In this document: one piece after another, positions 39,101 to 46,468 of the stretch
Numbering within the stretch: position 1 is the first letter of the stretch
Layout: the number at the start of each line of letters is the position of its first letter
Assembly: GCF_945859825.1 (NCBI RefSeq)
Contig: NZ_CAMAPC010000012.1
Span: forward strand, 1 to 64,000
Direction of reading: 5' to 3'
Origin: Pseudoalteromonas holothuriae
GTDB lineage: Bacteria; Pseudomonadota; Gammaproteobacteria; Enterobacterales; Alteromonadaceae
DNA: 64,000 nt
The notes under the pieces: generated by a model
What the model was told of the DNA's origin: nothing
The model's database searches: none
Seen by the model: only the letters and a program-made list of their open reading frames with translations
Position numbers and translations under genes: made by a program

Positions 39101-41542
39101 ATCAAGAATATAAACAGTGGTATTAATGTTTGGCTGCCCAATTGGGATCTCACCACCGCTAAGGTACTGCTCAGTTAGGTTAAAACCAGTCGCAGTTACA
39201 GTGGTTTCAGTTGGGCCGTAAGTGTTGATAAGCGTTGGGCCACAGAACTCTTTAAACCAACGGTTTACTTTTGCAACTTGTAACGCTTCTCCCCCAACTA
39301 TGACCAAACGTAGTGTTTGGGCAATTGTCTCATGTGGGTAACTGACAAGTTGATGCCAAAATGCCGTGGGTAGGCTCACAACAGAAATATTGTGTTTTGA
39401 GCAAAAGTTGAAAAACTGCACAGGATCACTGACGCAGTCTTGATCTCTGATTACCAATTGTGCACCGAAGCATAGTGAGCCAAATATTTCTTCGATTGAG
39501 ATATCGAAGTTGATCGTTGAAAATTGTAAAAACGTATCTTGCGGGGTAATTTGATATCTATGTTCAATATTAAGCAAGAAGTTAGCCAGTTGCAGGTGTT
39601 CAATCATGACACCTTTTGGCTTACCCGTCGTACCGGAGGTGTACATGACATACGCAAGATTTTGCAATGTAATTGCAGGTAAAGGGCAAAGCTGGGTGCT
39701 TAGCTTTAATTGTTGAATAAACTCAGCATCATCTATTGCTAACAGTTTGCTATTTATATTGGTAAAAGCATCATTTGAGAGCAGCGCTTGTTGTGTCAAG
39801 ATAACCTCAAGCCCTGCATCTTCTATCATGTACTCGATTCTGTCTTTTGGGTAATTAGGATCGAGCGGCACATAGGCGGCACCAGCTTTTAAAATGGCCA
39901 TAATTGCGACAACCATGTCTGCACTTGGCGAAAAGCTTACGCCAATTAAAGTATTCGACTTTATTTGCACATTTGCCATTAAATACTGAGCCAGCTGAGT
40001 ACTTTGCAGGTCAAGTTCACGGTAGCTGAGTACTTTATCCGTGCATTGAACCGCTGGCGCATTGGGTTGCGTGTTTACCTGCTCAGCAAAGAGCGTCAGA
40101 GCGTCATATTGTATAGGGGATGTGTGCTCAGGTACGCTGGTTTGTTTTGGAATTTGAGCCGGTTCAATATCTTGTAGTTGTGCGTTTTGCGGCTCTGATA
40201 ACTCAACTAAGTTCACCAATAACTGCTTGAAATGCTCAAGCATGGCTTGCACGGCCAGAGGTTCAAAGTCTGCACAGCGATAGGTGAGTTCAAAATGCAG
40301 TGAATCTTGTGGAAGTACAGTAACCGTGAGGGGATAATTTAAATCTGAACGGTTTTGTATTTCACAGATTTCAAATTCTAGATTGTCAAAGTTCAGCGCT
40401 TTATCAATTGGCGCATTTTCATAGACAAAAATACTATTAAACAAAGGTTGATCGCCTAACTCGCTGTATTTTTGAATATCAGTCAGAGCTGTTTGCTCAT
40501 ACTCTCGCAATGCTAGGTTATTGTGTTGTAATTGTTGCAGCCACTGCTTAAGGTTTTGTCGCTCATCAATATTGACTCTCAGGGGGAGTGTGTTGATGAA
40601 CAATCCCACCATACTTTCAATATTGGGTAAGTCGATAGAGCGTCCAGCAACGGTTATGCCAAAAACCACGTCGCTATTTTGCGCATAACGTGCCAAAGTT
40701 TGTGCCCAGGCGCCTTGTAATAAAGTATTGAGGGTGACTTTATATTCGCTGGCAATTGCGCGCAGTTGCTCTGAGGTGTGCTTATCTAAATGGCAAATTA
40801 CATCTTTACTCAGAGCCGTGTGCGCTTCACTGGCAAAGCGGTTTTTTTGCATAATCCCTAAGTCTGTTGGCGTACTAAAACCAGCCAGTTGCTGTTGCCA
40901 AAATGCTTGCTCGGCCTGCTCATCTTTGTTGCTATGTAACCAAGAGATGTAGTCTTGATACTTAGGCGCTTTTTGCAAGTTTATCGATGTGTTGTCGTTA
41001 AAGTGGCGGTAAAGCTGTAAAAACTCCACCATAATCAGCGAAAAGCACCATGCATCCATCAAAATATGGTGGTAACTGCGGATAAACTGATAGCGGTTTT
41101 CATCAAGTTGCGCCAAAGTGACATTCATCAGCGGAGCCTGATTGAAATTCAATCCCTGTTTGCGCTGTTGCGCAAGTAACAGTTCAGTTTGTGCTTCTTG
41201 CTGTTCAGCGCTTAAATGACGCCAATCAAGAAACTCAAAAGGCATATGCACATTTTTAAATACTACTTGCAAAGGCTCATCTTGGGTTTCATGTACGAAT
41301 GCACTGCGCAACACTTGGTGGCGACCAACGACGGCTTGCCATGCTTTTTCAAATGCAGCGACATTTAAATTATCCATGGTCATGATGTAGCGGTATTGCT
41401 GTAAATAGATACCACTGTTAGGTTGCATTAAAGTATGAAATAGCATGCCGTGTTGTACAGGGGTAAGCGGGTAAATTGTCTCTATATTATCGGCTAAAGC
41501 CTTAAGTGACTTGGTTGTAATCGTCGTCATGATATTGCTCAT
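33146..41542 (-). CDS. NRPS: C-A-T-C-(no A)-T-C-A-T
   Basis: 2798 residues. The first C (HHILMDAWCFS, about 160) opens with YPLTPVQHGMLFHTL, as in C domains that follow an E domain. A1 specificity residues DIESIGTVTK: Glu at the third position hints at a basic side chain, unassigned. T1 GGHSLLV (about 1024). The second C-type domain (HHIVSDHIS, about 1265) is followed by only about 70 residues and then T2 (FELGGHSLL, about 1634): this module has no A domain. The third C-type (HHIISDHVS, about 1864) leads to A2, code DVWHFILVVK (Ser-like but lacking the usual Ser and Asp at positions 6 and 9), and T3 (ELGGHSILA, about 2730). The two HHxxxDH domains start with ILFHH-x5-ND, close to the long His motif of dual E/C domains. 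It begins immediately after the previous stop (TAAATG). Confidence 0.92.
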   Translation of the reverse strand: MSNIMTTITTKSLKALADNIETIYPLTPVQHGMLFHTLMQPNSGIYLQQYRYIMTMDNLNVAAFEKAWQAVVGRHQVLRSAFVHETQDEPLQVVFKNVHMPFEFLDWRHLSAEQQEAQTELLLAQQRKQGLNFNQAPLMNVTLAQLDENRYQFIRSYHHILMDAWCFSLIMVEFLQLYRHFNDNTSINLQKAPKYQDYISWLHSNKDEQAEQAFWQQQLAGFSTPTDLGIMQKNRFASEAHTALSKDVICHLDKHTSEQLRAIASEYKVTLNTLLQGAWAQTLARYAQNSDVVFGITVAGRSIDLPNIESMVGLFINTLPLRVNIDERQNLKQWLQQLQHNNLALREYEQTALTDIQKYSELGDQPLFNSIFVYENAPIDKALNFDNLEFEICEIQNRSDLNYPLTVTVLPQDSLHFELTYRCADFEPLAVQAMLEHFKQLLVNLVELSEPQNAQLQDIEPAQIPKQTSVPEHTSPIQYDALTLFAEQVNTQPNAPAVQCTDKVLSYRELDLQSTQLAQYLMANVQIKSNTLIGVSFSPSADMVVAIMAILKAGAAYVPLDPNYPKDRIEYMIEDAGLEVILTQQALLSNDAFTNINSKLLAIDDAEFIQQLKLSTQLCPLPAITLQNLAYVMYTSGTTGKPKGVMIEHLQLANFLLNIEHRYQITPQDTFLQFSTINFDISIEEIFGSLCFGAQLVIRDQDCVSDPVQFFNFCSKHNISVVSLPTAFWHQLVSYPHETIAQTLRLVIVGGEALQVAKVNRWFKEFCGPTLINTYGPTETTVTATGFNLTEQYLSGGEIPIGQPNINTTVYILDAQHRPVPQGVIGELYIGGPSLARGYLNKPEQTEQAFVTPMCVQSERLYRTGDLVSLNQNLHIEFHGRKDDQVKIRGYRIEVAEIETVMQQQHNITQCIVIPWQKPQGDKALAAYITASQKQNINQLRSKLAEQLAEYMIPAVIIELDALPLTSNGKIDKKALPNPADMPEVVELANEHQAPANQTEQLIINCWKAVLDVQKIALDDNFFALGGHSLLVIQVLSALKQQGLTITAAQLFQTPTPRLLAQAITPDEQTVLTTEQSIGGLIPEGCQQITPDMLPLINLSQQQIDAIVEKVPAGAVGIQEIYPLAPLQEGILFHHMLSPQNDPYIVRALLEVENLAVFNKLVASLNFMIQRHEVLRTSIMWRQLEKPVQLVHREARLSVEWVKLDAQGKDNSASICQALLSNEHNNSRHNEVEIDLEACPLIKLRVAKDSVTDKLAVMFIEHHIVSDHISVEIILNEISAYLMGQSETLPAAVQYKEFVARAIEHDHSAAQQYFTQLLGDVDFATLPYQLNNTQGHAGDITQHKYELDQSSSITIRQLARQFNVSPASFFHSAWALVVARASAHSDIVFGTVLSGRMHSAEQTNAMLGMFINTLPVRLNLTNLTAEQLITRTREQLEALIPHEQSALALAQRASQLSGEQPLFSAMLNYRHSHKNDDHTDEQQTLNGVRLVNVDEPSNYPFTLSVDDFSNSELFSLTLELNKGLHVQQIEQELNTAITGLCQQLTTNSAESILEHYLQRCHQLHQPIWQQPQALVFIEQQKYQPKATAVQSNKQHISDTDVTFQSTQEQLLAKIWQPILGVGPITRQSHFFELGGHSLLVMQVITALQKAGYQLNASEVFKSPVLKELATKLKLSSLQHGEDNAFASKSLPQGLSQLTPDMLPLIALSQQEIEHIIARVPGGLANLKDIYPLAPLQEGILFHHRLSQDNDPYVMPAYLKIKGTARFEQFIAGINHIIERHDTLRTAILWDHLSQPVQVVYHHAQLPVEWLELDQTKDYLEQMQHRDAQQTLSLDLRTAPLLKVSASHDKNKDEFVIRLLDHHIISDHVSMAIVQQELEILFNEQPKDLPKPVQYRGFISQLQQHQATSSDDTKTFFSKQLKGFTEPSTPFALALKQSQDNPVNELDSLLDESLSQQIRNTAKHLKLNPATLFHSAFAMVIAACSNKEDVVFGTVMSGRLQGTKGSESMLGMFINTLPLRLILTDLTPLQLVMQTQQNLMALLPYEQSPLAQIQQHSELTGETALFTSLLNYRHTQKKARDEQNSLIGLEFIDPKERTNYPFAIAVDDYGDDFLLNIQVQPPLSAHRVAQYMVSALAQLTQALTDEQNQPIMHYSVVPQSEQVALLTNHVETVAYADNICVYELLEQQLANMADRTHNALIFQDQSMSYQEFDEKTNQLARFLIEQGVQHNDYVAIAIERSFDMVIAIWAILKSGAAYLPLDVNLPTARIDTILTDSNVQMLLTQQSFEAQFSRSYCQAFALDGAPFDKKITSYSKSALVREQRQPAQSNAYLFYTSGSTGKPKGVVCNHQGLVNLVQWLEKQYPLQPSDRVLQKTPYNFDVSVWEFIWPMICGATLVIAKPEGHKDARYLTQIIEQQQISHLHFVPSMLSLMLSDGDWRRCQSVKQVFCIGEALNYELQQNFFAQPGQKAQLHNLYGPTEASVVVSHWQCQPEPERKLVPIGKPLQNTQLLVLDRNHKLAPMGAEGELYIGGVCLALGYLNRPDLNATQFIKHPFATQQNERLYRTGDLVRILEDGNFDYISRLDDQVKIRGLRIELGEIESVLNQHQAINTAQVAVKMNTRSEPNLVAYVMLQQQSKANTDIRLLRAKLKEHLNALLPSYMVPEHYVVIEQWPLTSNGKINKSLLPEPNFIDHKKHTLMATTDTEHKLVEIWSQLLNLPSKQVGIDSNFFELGGHSILAMKLISVIEAQFNLSLSLNSLFNSPTIQSIAQQIEDIQGLQSNELDFMEQLLNEFEDQE

Positions 41543-44500
41543 TTAATGCTGTGTTGGTTGCGTGCTGTGGTCGCTAGGGAGCGCCAGCTCATTGAGTAAA
41601 CGAATAAATGCCTTATCGTCTATGTTGGCAAGCGTAAAGTCTGCACCTGTAACTCGCCCATTGTTGCTATCGAGGCAGTGCGCAATAATCACCGCTAAAT
41701 TAGTTTGAAACGCTTGGGTCAAGTTGTTCATATTGCTAAATGCGCTATGGGGTTTTGGGAAACTCCAATGAATATGAAGCTGGTTGTTTTCTACTAGAAT
41801 ATTGATATCAAGTAAATGAGCGCGGCGGTTTCTAGGGTCTCTTGTTGTCGGTACAAGCCCCGTTTTGAGGCTAAATTGCTCGTTGATATTGTTGTTACGA
41901 CTACCTAAAAAGTTAAACGATACAAGGTTTGAGTAGCCTGTATTTAGAGCACTATTTTGTGTCTGCATATAGCGCAATAAACCATAGCCAATGCCTTTGT
42001 TTGGTATAAAGCGCAGTTGCTCTTTAGTGGTAATTATATTTTTTTCAAGGCAGTCGGTTACGACAAACTTTTGTGCAAAGCGCGTGGTAAACCAAGCAAC
42101 GGTTCTAGACACATCTTGCTCTTCGCCCGGTGCCAGTAAATTAGCTTCTCGGCCATGACCTTCAAGCTCAATGGTGAGTTCTGGTAATTGCCAGTGAGCT
42201 GTGAGTGTCTGTGTTAGCGCGCATAGCAGTAACTCTTGTGTATTGGTGTGGTAAGCCAAGTTTGCACGGTTTAGCAGTTGCTCTGTCATGACGTTATCTA
42301 AAGACGTAACGATGGTTTGCGCGTCTTGATATAAGTTGTCTACTGGTTCATCAAATACTGGGGACAGGGCTAATTGAGATTGCCAATATGCCTGTTGCGC
42401 GTGGATAGATGGAGTGTTTGCAAGCTCAGCTAAGTAGCCTTGCCACTGCTGAAACTCATAATTAACATCTGCTAATGAGCTCGGCTTCCCTTGCCTGATA
42501 GCGCCATAGCTCGTGAGTAAATCGTTAATGATCACTTGCCATGATACGGCATCTACAACGAGGTGGTGTGCAGTACAGAGCAACAGGTTATCAGCTTTAA
42601 AGTGCACGAAGCGAACTAAAGGCGCATTGGATAAGTTAAATTGGCTTTGATAAGTTTTGAATGTATTCTCACATGCTGCTTGTTCGGTTTGCTGTACAAC
42701 ATCACAGAGCCAAGCTTTTTGATATGAATTGTACTGTTGCTGCCATGTTCCATCTTGGTTGTTAAAAGATAAACGCAGTGCCGCATGTGTTTGCAACACG
42801 TCTGCACATGCCTGTTGCAACGCGGCAAAGTCAAGTTGGCTTGGCACGTTTAATAGCAATGACTGGTTCCAATAGTTCGGATTTGTAAGCGGCTGCTCAA
42901 AAAACCAATGCTGAATTGGGGTCAAAGGGAAAGGCTTTTGGTCGAGTTGTACTTTGCCTTTTGTCTGACCTGTTGACGGTTGACTAGCAAGCGGTAAATT
43001 AGCGCTGATCTTGGCGATGGATTTATGGCTGAAAATATCTTTAGGCAGCAATTGAATGCCTTCTTTTCTAGCTTTGGCAACCAGTTGCAGACTCAAAATA
43101 GAATCTCCACCTACCGCAAAAAAATCATCATGCGCTTGAATATTTGGGTTATTTAGCAGCTCTCGTACAATCGCTAACAGTTTTTGCTGCTCTTTTGGTA
43201 CGCTGGCTTGCACAAGTTGTTGGGCTAGTTTGCGTACAGTTTTATATTCAAACAACTGTTGTGGTTTGAGGTTAATGTCTTTTTTACGCGCTTGAGCAAT
43301 GACCTGTAGGCCCAATATTGAGTCACCGCCAACACTGAAAAAATCGTCTTCAACGCTAATATGAGGGCGGTTCAGTAATGACTGCCATATTTCAAGTAGC
43401 TGCTGTTCAAGCTGTAGGTGCTCATCAGGCCATGTTACTGCTGGTTCATTGGCTGTAAGTGTTGTTTGGGTGCTGCGCTGCGCTGCGTCTTGAGCCAATG
43501 ATTTACGATCAATTTTACCATTTGCAAGTCGTGGTAATTGCTCAATGCTATACCACTGGGTTGGCACCATATAAGGAGGCAGTCGTTCAGATATTGCGGA
43601 TTTTAATTCGTTGATTTGTAGTTTGTCAGCGACCACATATGCCAGCAGTTGAGTTTGACTTTCAGCGTTGTTGTAAACAACAACCGCTGCTTGTGAAATA
43701 TATTGTTTAAGCGCGGCTTCTACTTCACCTAGTTCAACCCGATAACCGCGTATTTTAATTTGCTCATCGTTGCGGCCGAGGAAGTAAACTAGGCCGTTAT
43801 TCATTACAACGTTATCACCACTGCGATACCATCGCTGACCTTGTTGCACATAAAATTTTTCATCGGTTAGTTTATGTTGATTTAAATAACCTTTTGCAAG
43901 CGCTGAACTTGCAATATGCAATTCGCCTGCAAGTCCTTGCGCCTGCACTTGACCACAAGCGTCGACGATCTTAATTTCGTAGTTTGGCAGGGGCGTGCCG
44001 ATAGGTTGAGTAATGGTAGCATTATGCTCGCAGACTTTGTGTACGAGCGCGCCAATGGTTGCTTCAGTCGGACCATAGTGATTGAATATTTTGACTTTGG
44101 GTGCATAACTTTTAACCGCTTCGATAACTTGGCTAGTCAGTGCTTCACCGCCGAATATCAGTGCTTGTAAAGGCAGCAGAGCGACATTGGCTTCAGCTTG
44201 TAGCAAACCGTAAAAGTGTGAAGGTACAATTTTCAAACAATCTACTGGAGCGTGCTTTAGCTCAGCTAACAGTGCTTGGCTATCGAGTGCCAATTGCTCA
44301 TTTAGGACGCGATATTCGCGGCCAGTTAGCAATGCACCAAAAAGAGCGGTATAACCTAAATCGGCACTGTGCTTTGATAAGCTGGTCATGCTGGCTGTTT
44401 GACTTAAGGGTATTGTTTGAACAAGCGCATCCACATAATGAACTAGATTACTGTGTGTGAGCTGAACTGCTTTGGGCTGTCCGGTTGAGCCAGAGGTGTA

Positions 44501-46468
44501 AATCAAATAGGCTTCATCTTGTGGGCTCAGCTGAGACGGACAAAGTGGCTTACTCGCAGTTGTCGCAGTACTTGTTAATTGCTCACCAGTTAGATAGGCA
44601 ACCTGTGCATCGTATTTACTGCACTCGCCATCGCCATCACCAATGAGTAGTGAAAGGTTGGCATCTTGCACAATATATTCAATGCGTGCTTTGGGCCAGT
44701 CAGGGTCTAACACCAAAAAGGAGCCGCCCAGCTGCCAGCAGGCCAACATGGCAATAACTTGAGTGCCGCTCCTTTGGAGCGTAATACCAAGTCTGTCGCC
44801 TTGGCTGAAACCTTGCTCAGCAAGTTGGATAGCGGCGCGCTCTACTAATTCGTTTAGTTGTGCGTAGGTATAGTATTTTTCTTGTTCACGCAGTGCTATA
44901 TGTTGCGGATGCTTCTCTACTTGGGTTGCAAAAGCATGCCATGCGCTGCTGTTATTTACATTACTTTTTGTTGCGGTTAATTTTGCCTCAAGTGAGAGCG
45001 GACAGCTGTGTAGTTCAAAGTAGGGGATGGTTGCATCATTTAGCAGTTGCTCAGTCCAATGCGTGAACATAACTTGAAAGGTTGCAACTGTTTGCTGTTT
45101 ATATAAGCTGTTGTTGAAACGCCATTTACATGTGAATGTCTCGTTGTGATCAACAACAACGAGGTTAAGTTCATGGGCTGCACCGCGTTGCTCAGCCAAC
45201 AATTCTTGGCTTATTTGCTCATTCACCCAATTGTCTTCAGGGACGCTGTTAAGGGTGAACATGTGTTGAAAAACGGGACTACGTTGCGAGTCTCTGTCGA
45301 TATCTAATTGATCAACCAGCTTTGCAAATGGATATTCTTGATGCTTTAGTGCATTTGTACTTTGCTCTTTAACTCGGATAAGAAATTGTGAAAAACTTTC
45401 AGCAGGGTCTATCTGACAGTTGAGTGCCAAAGGGTTTACGGTATAGCCAACAATTTCCGCATCTTCTGGCGCTAAGCGTCCAGCACTAGGCGTGCCGATA
45501 ACAAACTGAGTTTGCCCCGACAAACGCGCCATAAACCACTCAAAGGCAGCTAACCACCAGATGTATGGTGTAATGTTTTGCATGCGGCAAAATGTTCTGA
45601 GTTGACTGGTAAACTCCTTTGACAGAGTGTTGTGTAGCTCTTTACCAGCAGAGTTCATATTTGCTTGGTAGGCAAAATCTGTAGGCAAATTTAAAGGTGT
45701 GATCGATGCTAATGAGTCTAACCAAAATTGCTTATTCGCTTTATCGAGTGCATTGGCTTGGCGTTCACTCCACTTTTGGTAAGAATGATCCGGATAGATT
45801 TTTTTAGTCGCCGTTTCACCACCTAACAAGCGAATGAAATCCCTACGAATAAAATCAAAAGATATAAAATCAGCTGCAATATGGTGGATTGTTATGCTAA
45901 GAAAACTTTGTATTTTATTGGCGGTTGCTAAAATATGATTGTGCGCCAGTGCAATATGACAAGTTTTGTGCTGATCTGGCGCAAGTAGAATATCGGCTTG
46001 TTGCGCAAGCCAAGTGTCTAATTGTGCTTTGCTCATGTTTTTGAACTCATGAAATTGCGTTTTTACGGGCTTAAAATCATTGAGCCATTGCACCGGCTCG
46101 CCATCTCGTTCACCATAGTTTAATGCTAAAACAGAGTGAATATCACATAATTTCGCAAACGCAGTATTGACTTGCTCTTGAGTATAAAGCTCCTTTGTTT
46201 CAATGGCATAAACCATGTTGTAGGCAGTGCTCTGGGGGCGCAAACGATATAAAAACCATAAGGCTCGCTCATTTGCACTTAGCGCACGCGCATCATAATA
46301 ATCTGGCTGAGCTTTTAATAGTGCGAGCAATTGTGGCTTGTTCGCTTTTAATTGTTCAATAAGTTGTGGTGTCATAACACCTTCTTGTGCTTTAAAGCTC
46401 AAGTTGCCATTGACTTCGCTCAGCTTGATGCCTTTTTTCCAACACTCTTGAAGTAATGTCATCGCCAT
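41543..46468 (-). CDS. NRPS loading-acceptor module: TubC dock - C - A(Asp) - T - T - E
   Basis: 1641 residues. Residues 1-50 are a TubC N-terminal docking domain (LLQECWKKGIKLSEVNGNLS), expected to bind the partner upstream. The C domain has HHIAADFIS (about 196) and should join the fatty acyl group to the first residue. The A domain (TSGSTGQPKA, about 659) has the code DLTKIGHIGK, one change from the standard Asp code. Two carrier domains follow back to back: FFSVGGDSILGL (about 1048) and FFAVGGDSILSL (about 1120). The epimerization domain has HHLVVDAVSW (about 1301) and EGHGRE, so D-Asp or its hydroxylated form is predicted. It sits immediately after the FAAL gene (TAAATG, no gap). Asp specificity next to two aspartyl hydroxylases supports beta-hydroxyaspartate formation. 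Confidence 0.93.
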   Translation of the reverse strand: MAMTLLQECWKKGIKLSEVNGNLSFKAQEGVMTPQLIEQLKANKPQLLALLKAQPDYYDARALSANERALWFLYRLRPQSTAYNMVYAIETKELYTQEQVNTAFAKLCDIHSVLALNYGERDGEPVQWLNDFKPVKTQFHEFKNMSKAQLDTWLAQQADILLAPDQHKTCHIALAHNHILATANKIQSFLSITIHHIAADFISFDFIRRDFIRLLGGETATKKIYPDHSYQKWSERQANALDKANKQFWLDSLASITPLNLPTDFAYQANMNSAGKELHNTLSKEFTSQLRTFCRMQNITPYIWWLAAFEWFMARLSGQTQFVIGTPSAGRLAPEDAEIVGYTVNPLALNCQIDPAESFSQFLIRVKEQSTNALKHQEYPFAKLVDQLDIDRDSQRSPVFQHMFTLNSVPEDNWVNEQISQELLAEQRGAAHELNLVVVDHNETFTCKWRFNNSLYKQQTVATFQVMFTHWTEQLLNDATIPYFELHSCPLSLEAKLTATKSNVNNSSAWHAFATQVEKHPQHIALREQEKYYTYAQLNELVERAAIQLAEQGFSQGDRLGITLQRSGTQVIAMLACWQLGGSFLVLDPDWPKARIEYIVQDANLSLLIGDGDGECSKYDAQVAYLTGEQLTSTATTASKPLCPSQLSPQDEAYLIYTSGSTGQPKAVQLTHSNLVHYVDALVQTIPLSQTASMTSLSKHSADLGYTALFGALLTGREYRVLNEQLALDSQALLAELKHAPVDCLKIVPSHFYGLLQAEANVALLPLQALIFGGEALTSQVIEAVKSYAPKVKIFNHYGPTEATIGALVHKVCEHNATITQPIGTPLPNYEIKIVDACGQVQAQGLAGELHIASSALAKGYLNQHKLTDEKFYVQQGQRWYRSGDNVVMNNGLVYFLGRNDEQIKIRGYRVELGEVEAALKQYISQAAVVVYNNAESQTQLLAYVVADKLQINELKSAISERLPPYMVPTQWYSIEQLPRLANGKIDRKSLAQDAAQRSTQTTLTANEPAVTWPDEHLQLEQQLLEIWQSLLNRPHISVEDDFFSVGGDSILGLQVIAQARKKDINLKPQQLFEYKTVRKLAQQLVQASVPKEQQKLLAIVRELLNNPNIQAHDDFFAVGGDSILSLQLVAKARKEGIQLLPKDIFSHKSIAKISANLPLASQPSTGQTKGKVQLDQKPFPLTPIQHWFFEQPLTNPNYWNQSLLLNVPSQLDFAALQQACADVLQTHAALRLSFNNQDGTWQQQYNSYQKAWLCDVVQQTEQAACENTFKTYQSQFNLSNAPLVRFVHFKADNLLLCTAHHLVVDAVSWQVIINDLLTSYGAIRQGKPSSLADVNYEFQQWQGYLAELANTPSIHAQQAYWQSQLALSPVFDEPVDNLYQDAQTIVTSLDNVMTEQLLNRANLAYHTNTQELLLCALTQTLTAHWQLPELTIELEGHGREANLLAPGEEQDVSRTVAWFTTRFAQKFVVTDCLEKNIITTKEQLRFIPNKGIGYGLLRYMQTQNSALNTGYSNLVSFNFLGSRNNNINEQFSLKTGLVPTTRDPRNRRAHLLDINILVENNQLHIHWSFPKPHSAFSNMNNLTQAFQTNLAVIIAHCLDSNNGRVTGADFTLANIDDKAFIRLLNELALPSDHSTQPTQH

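Noticed and set aside
43882..44460. Three open frames within the first NRPS, on both strands
   Set aside because: All are frame shadows of the A domain; the NRPS frame alone shows conserved motifs.
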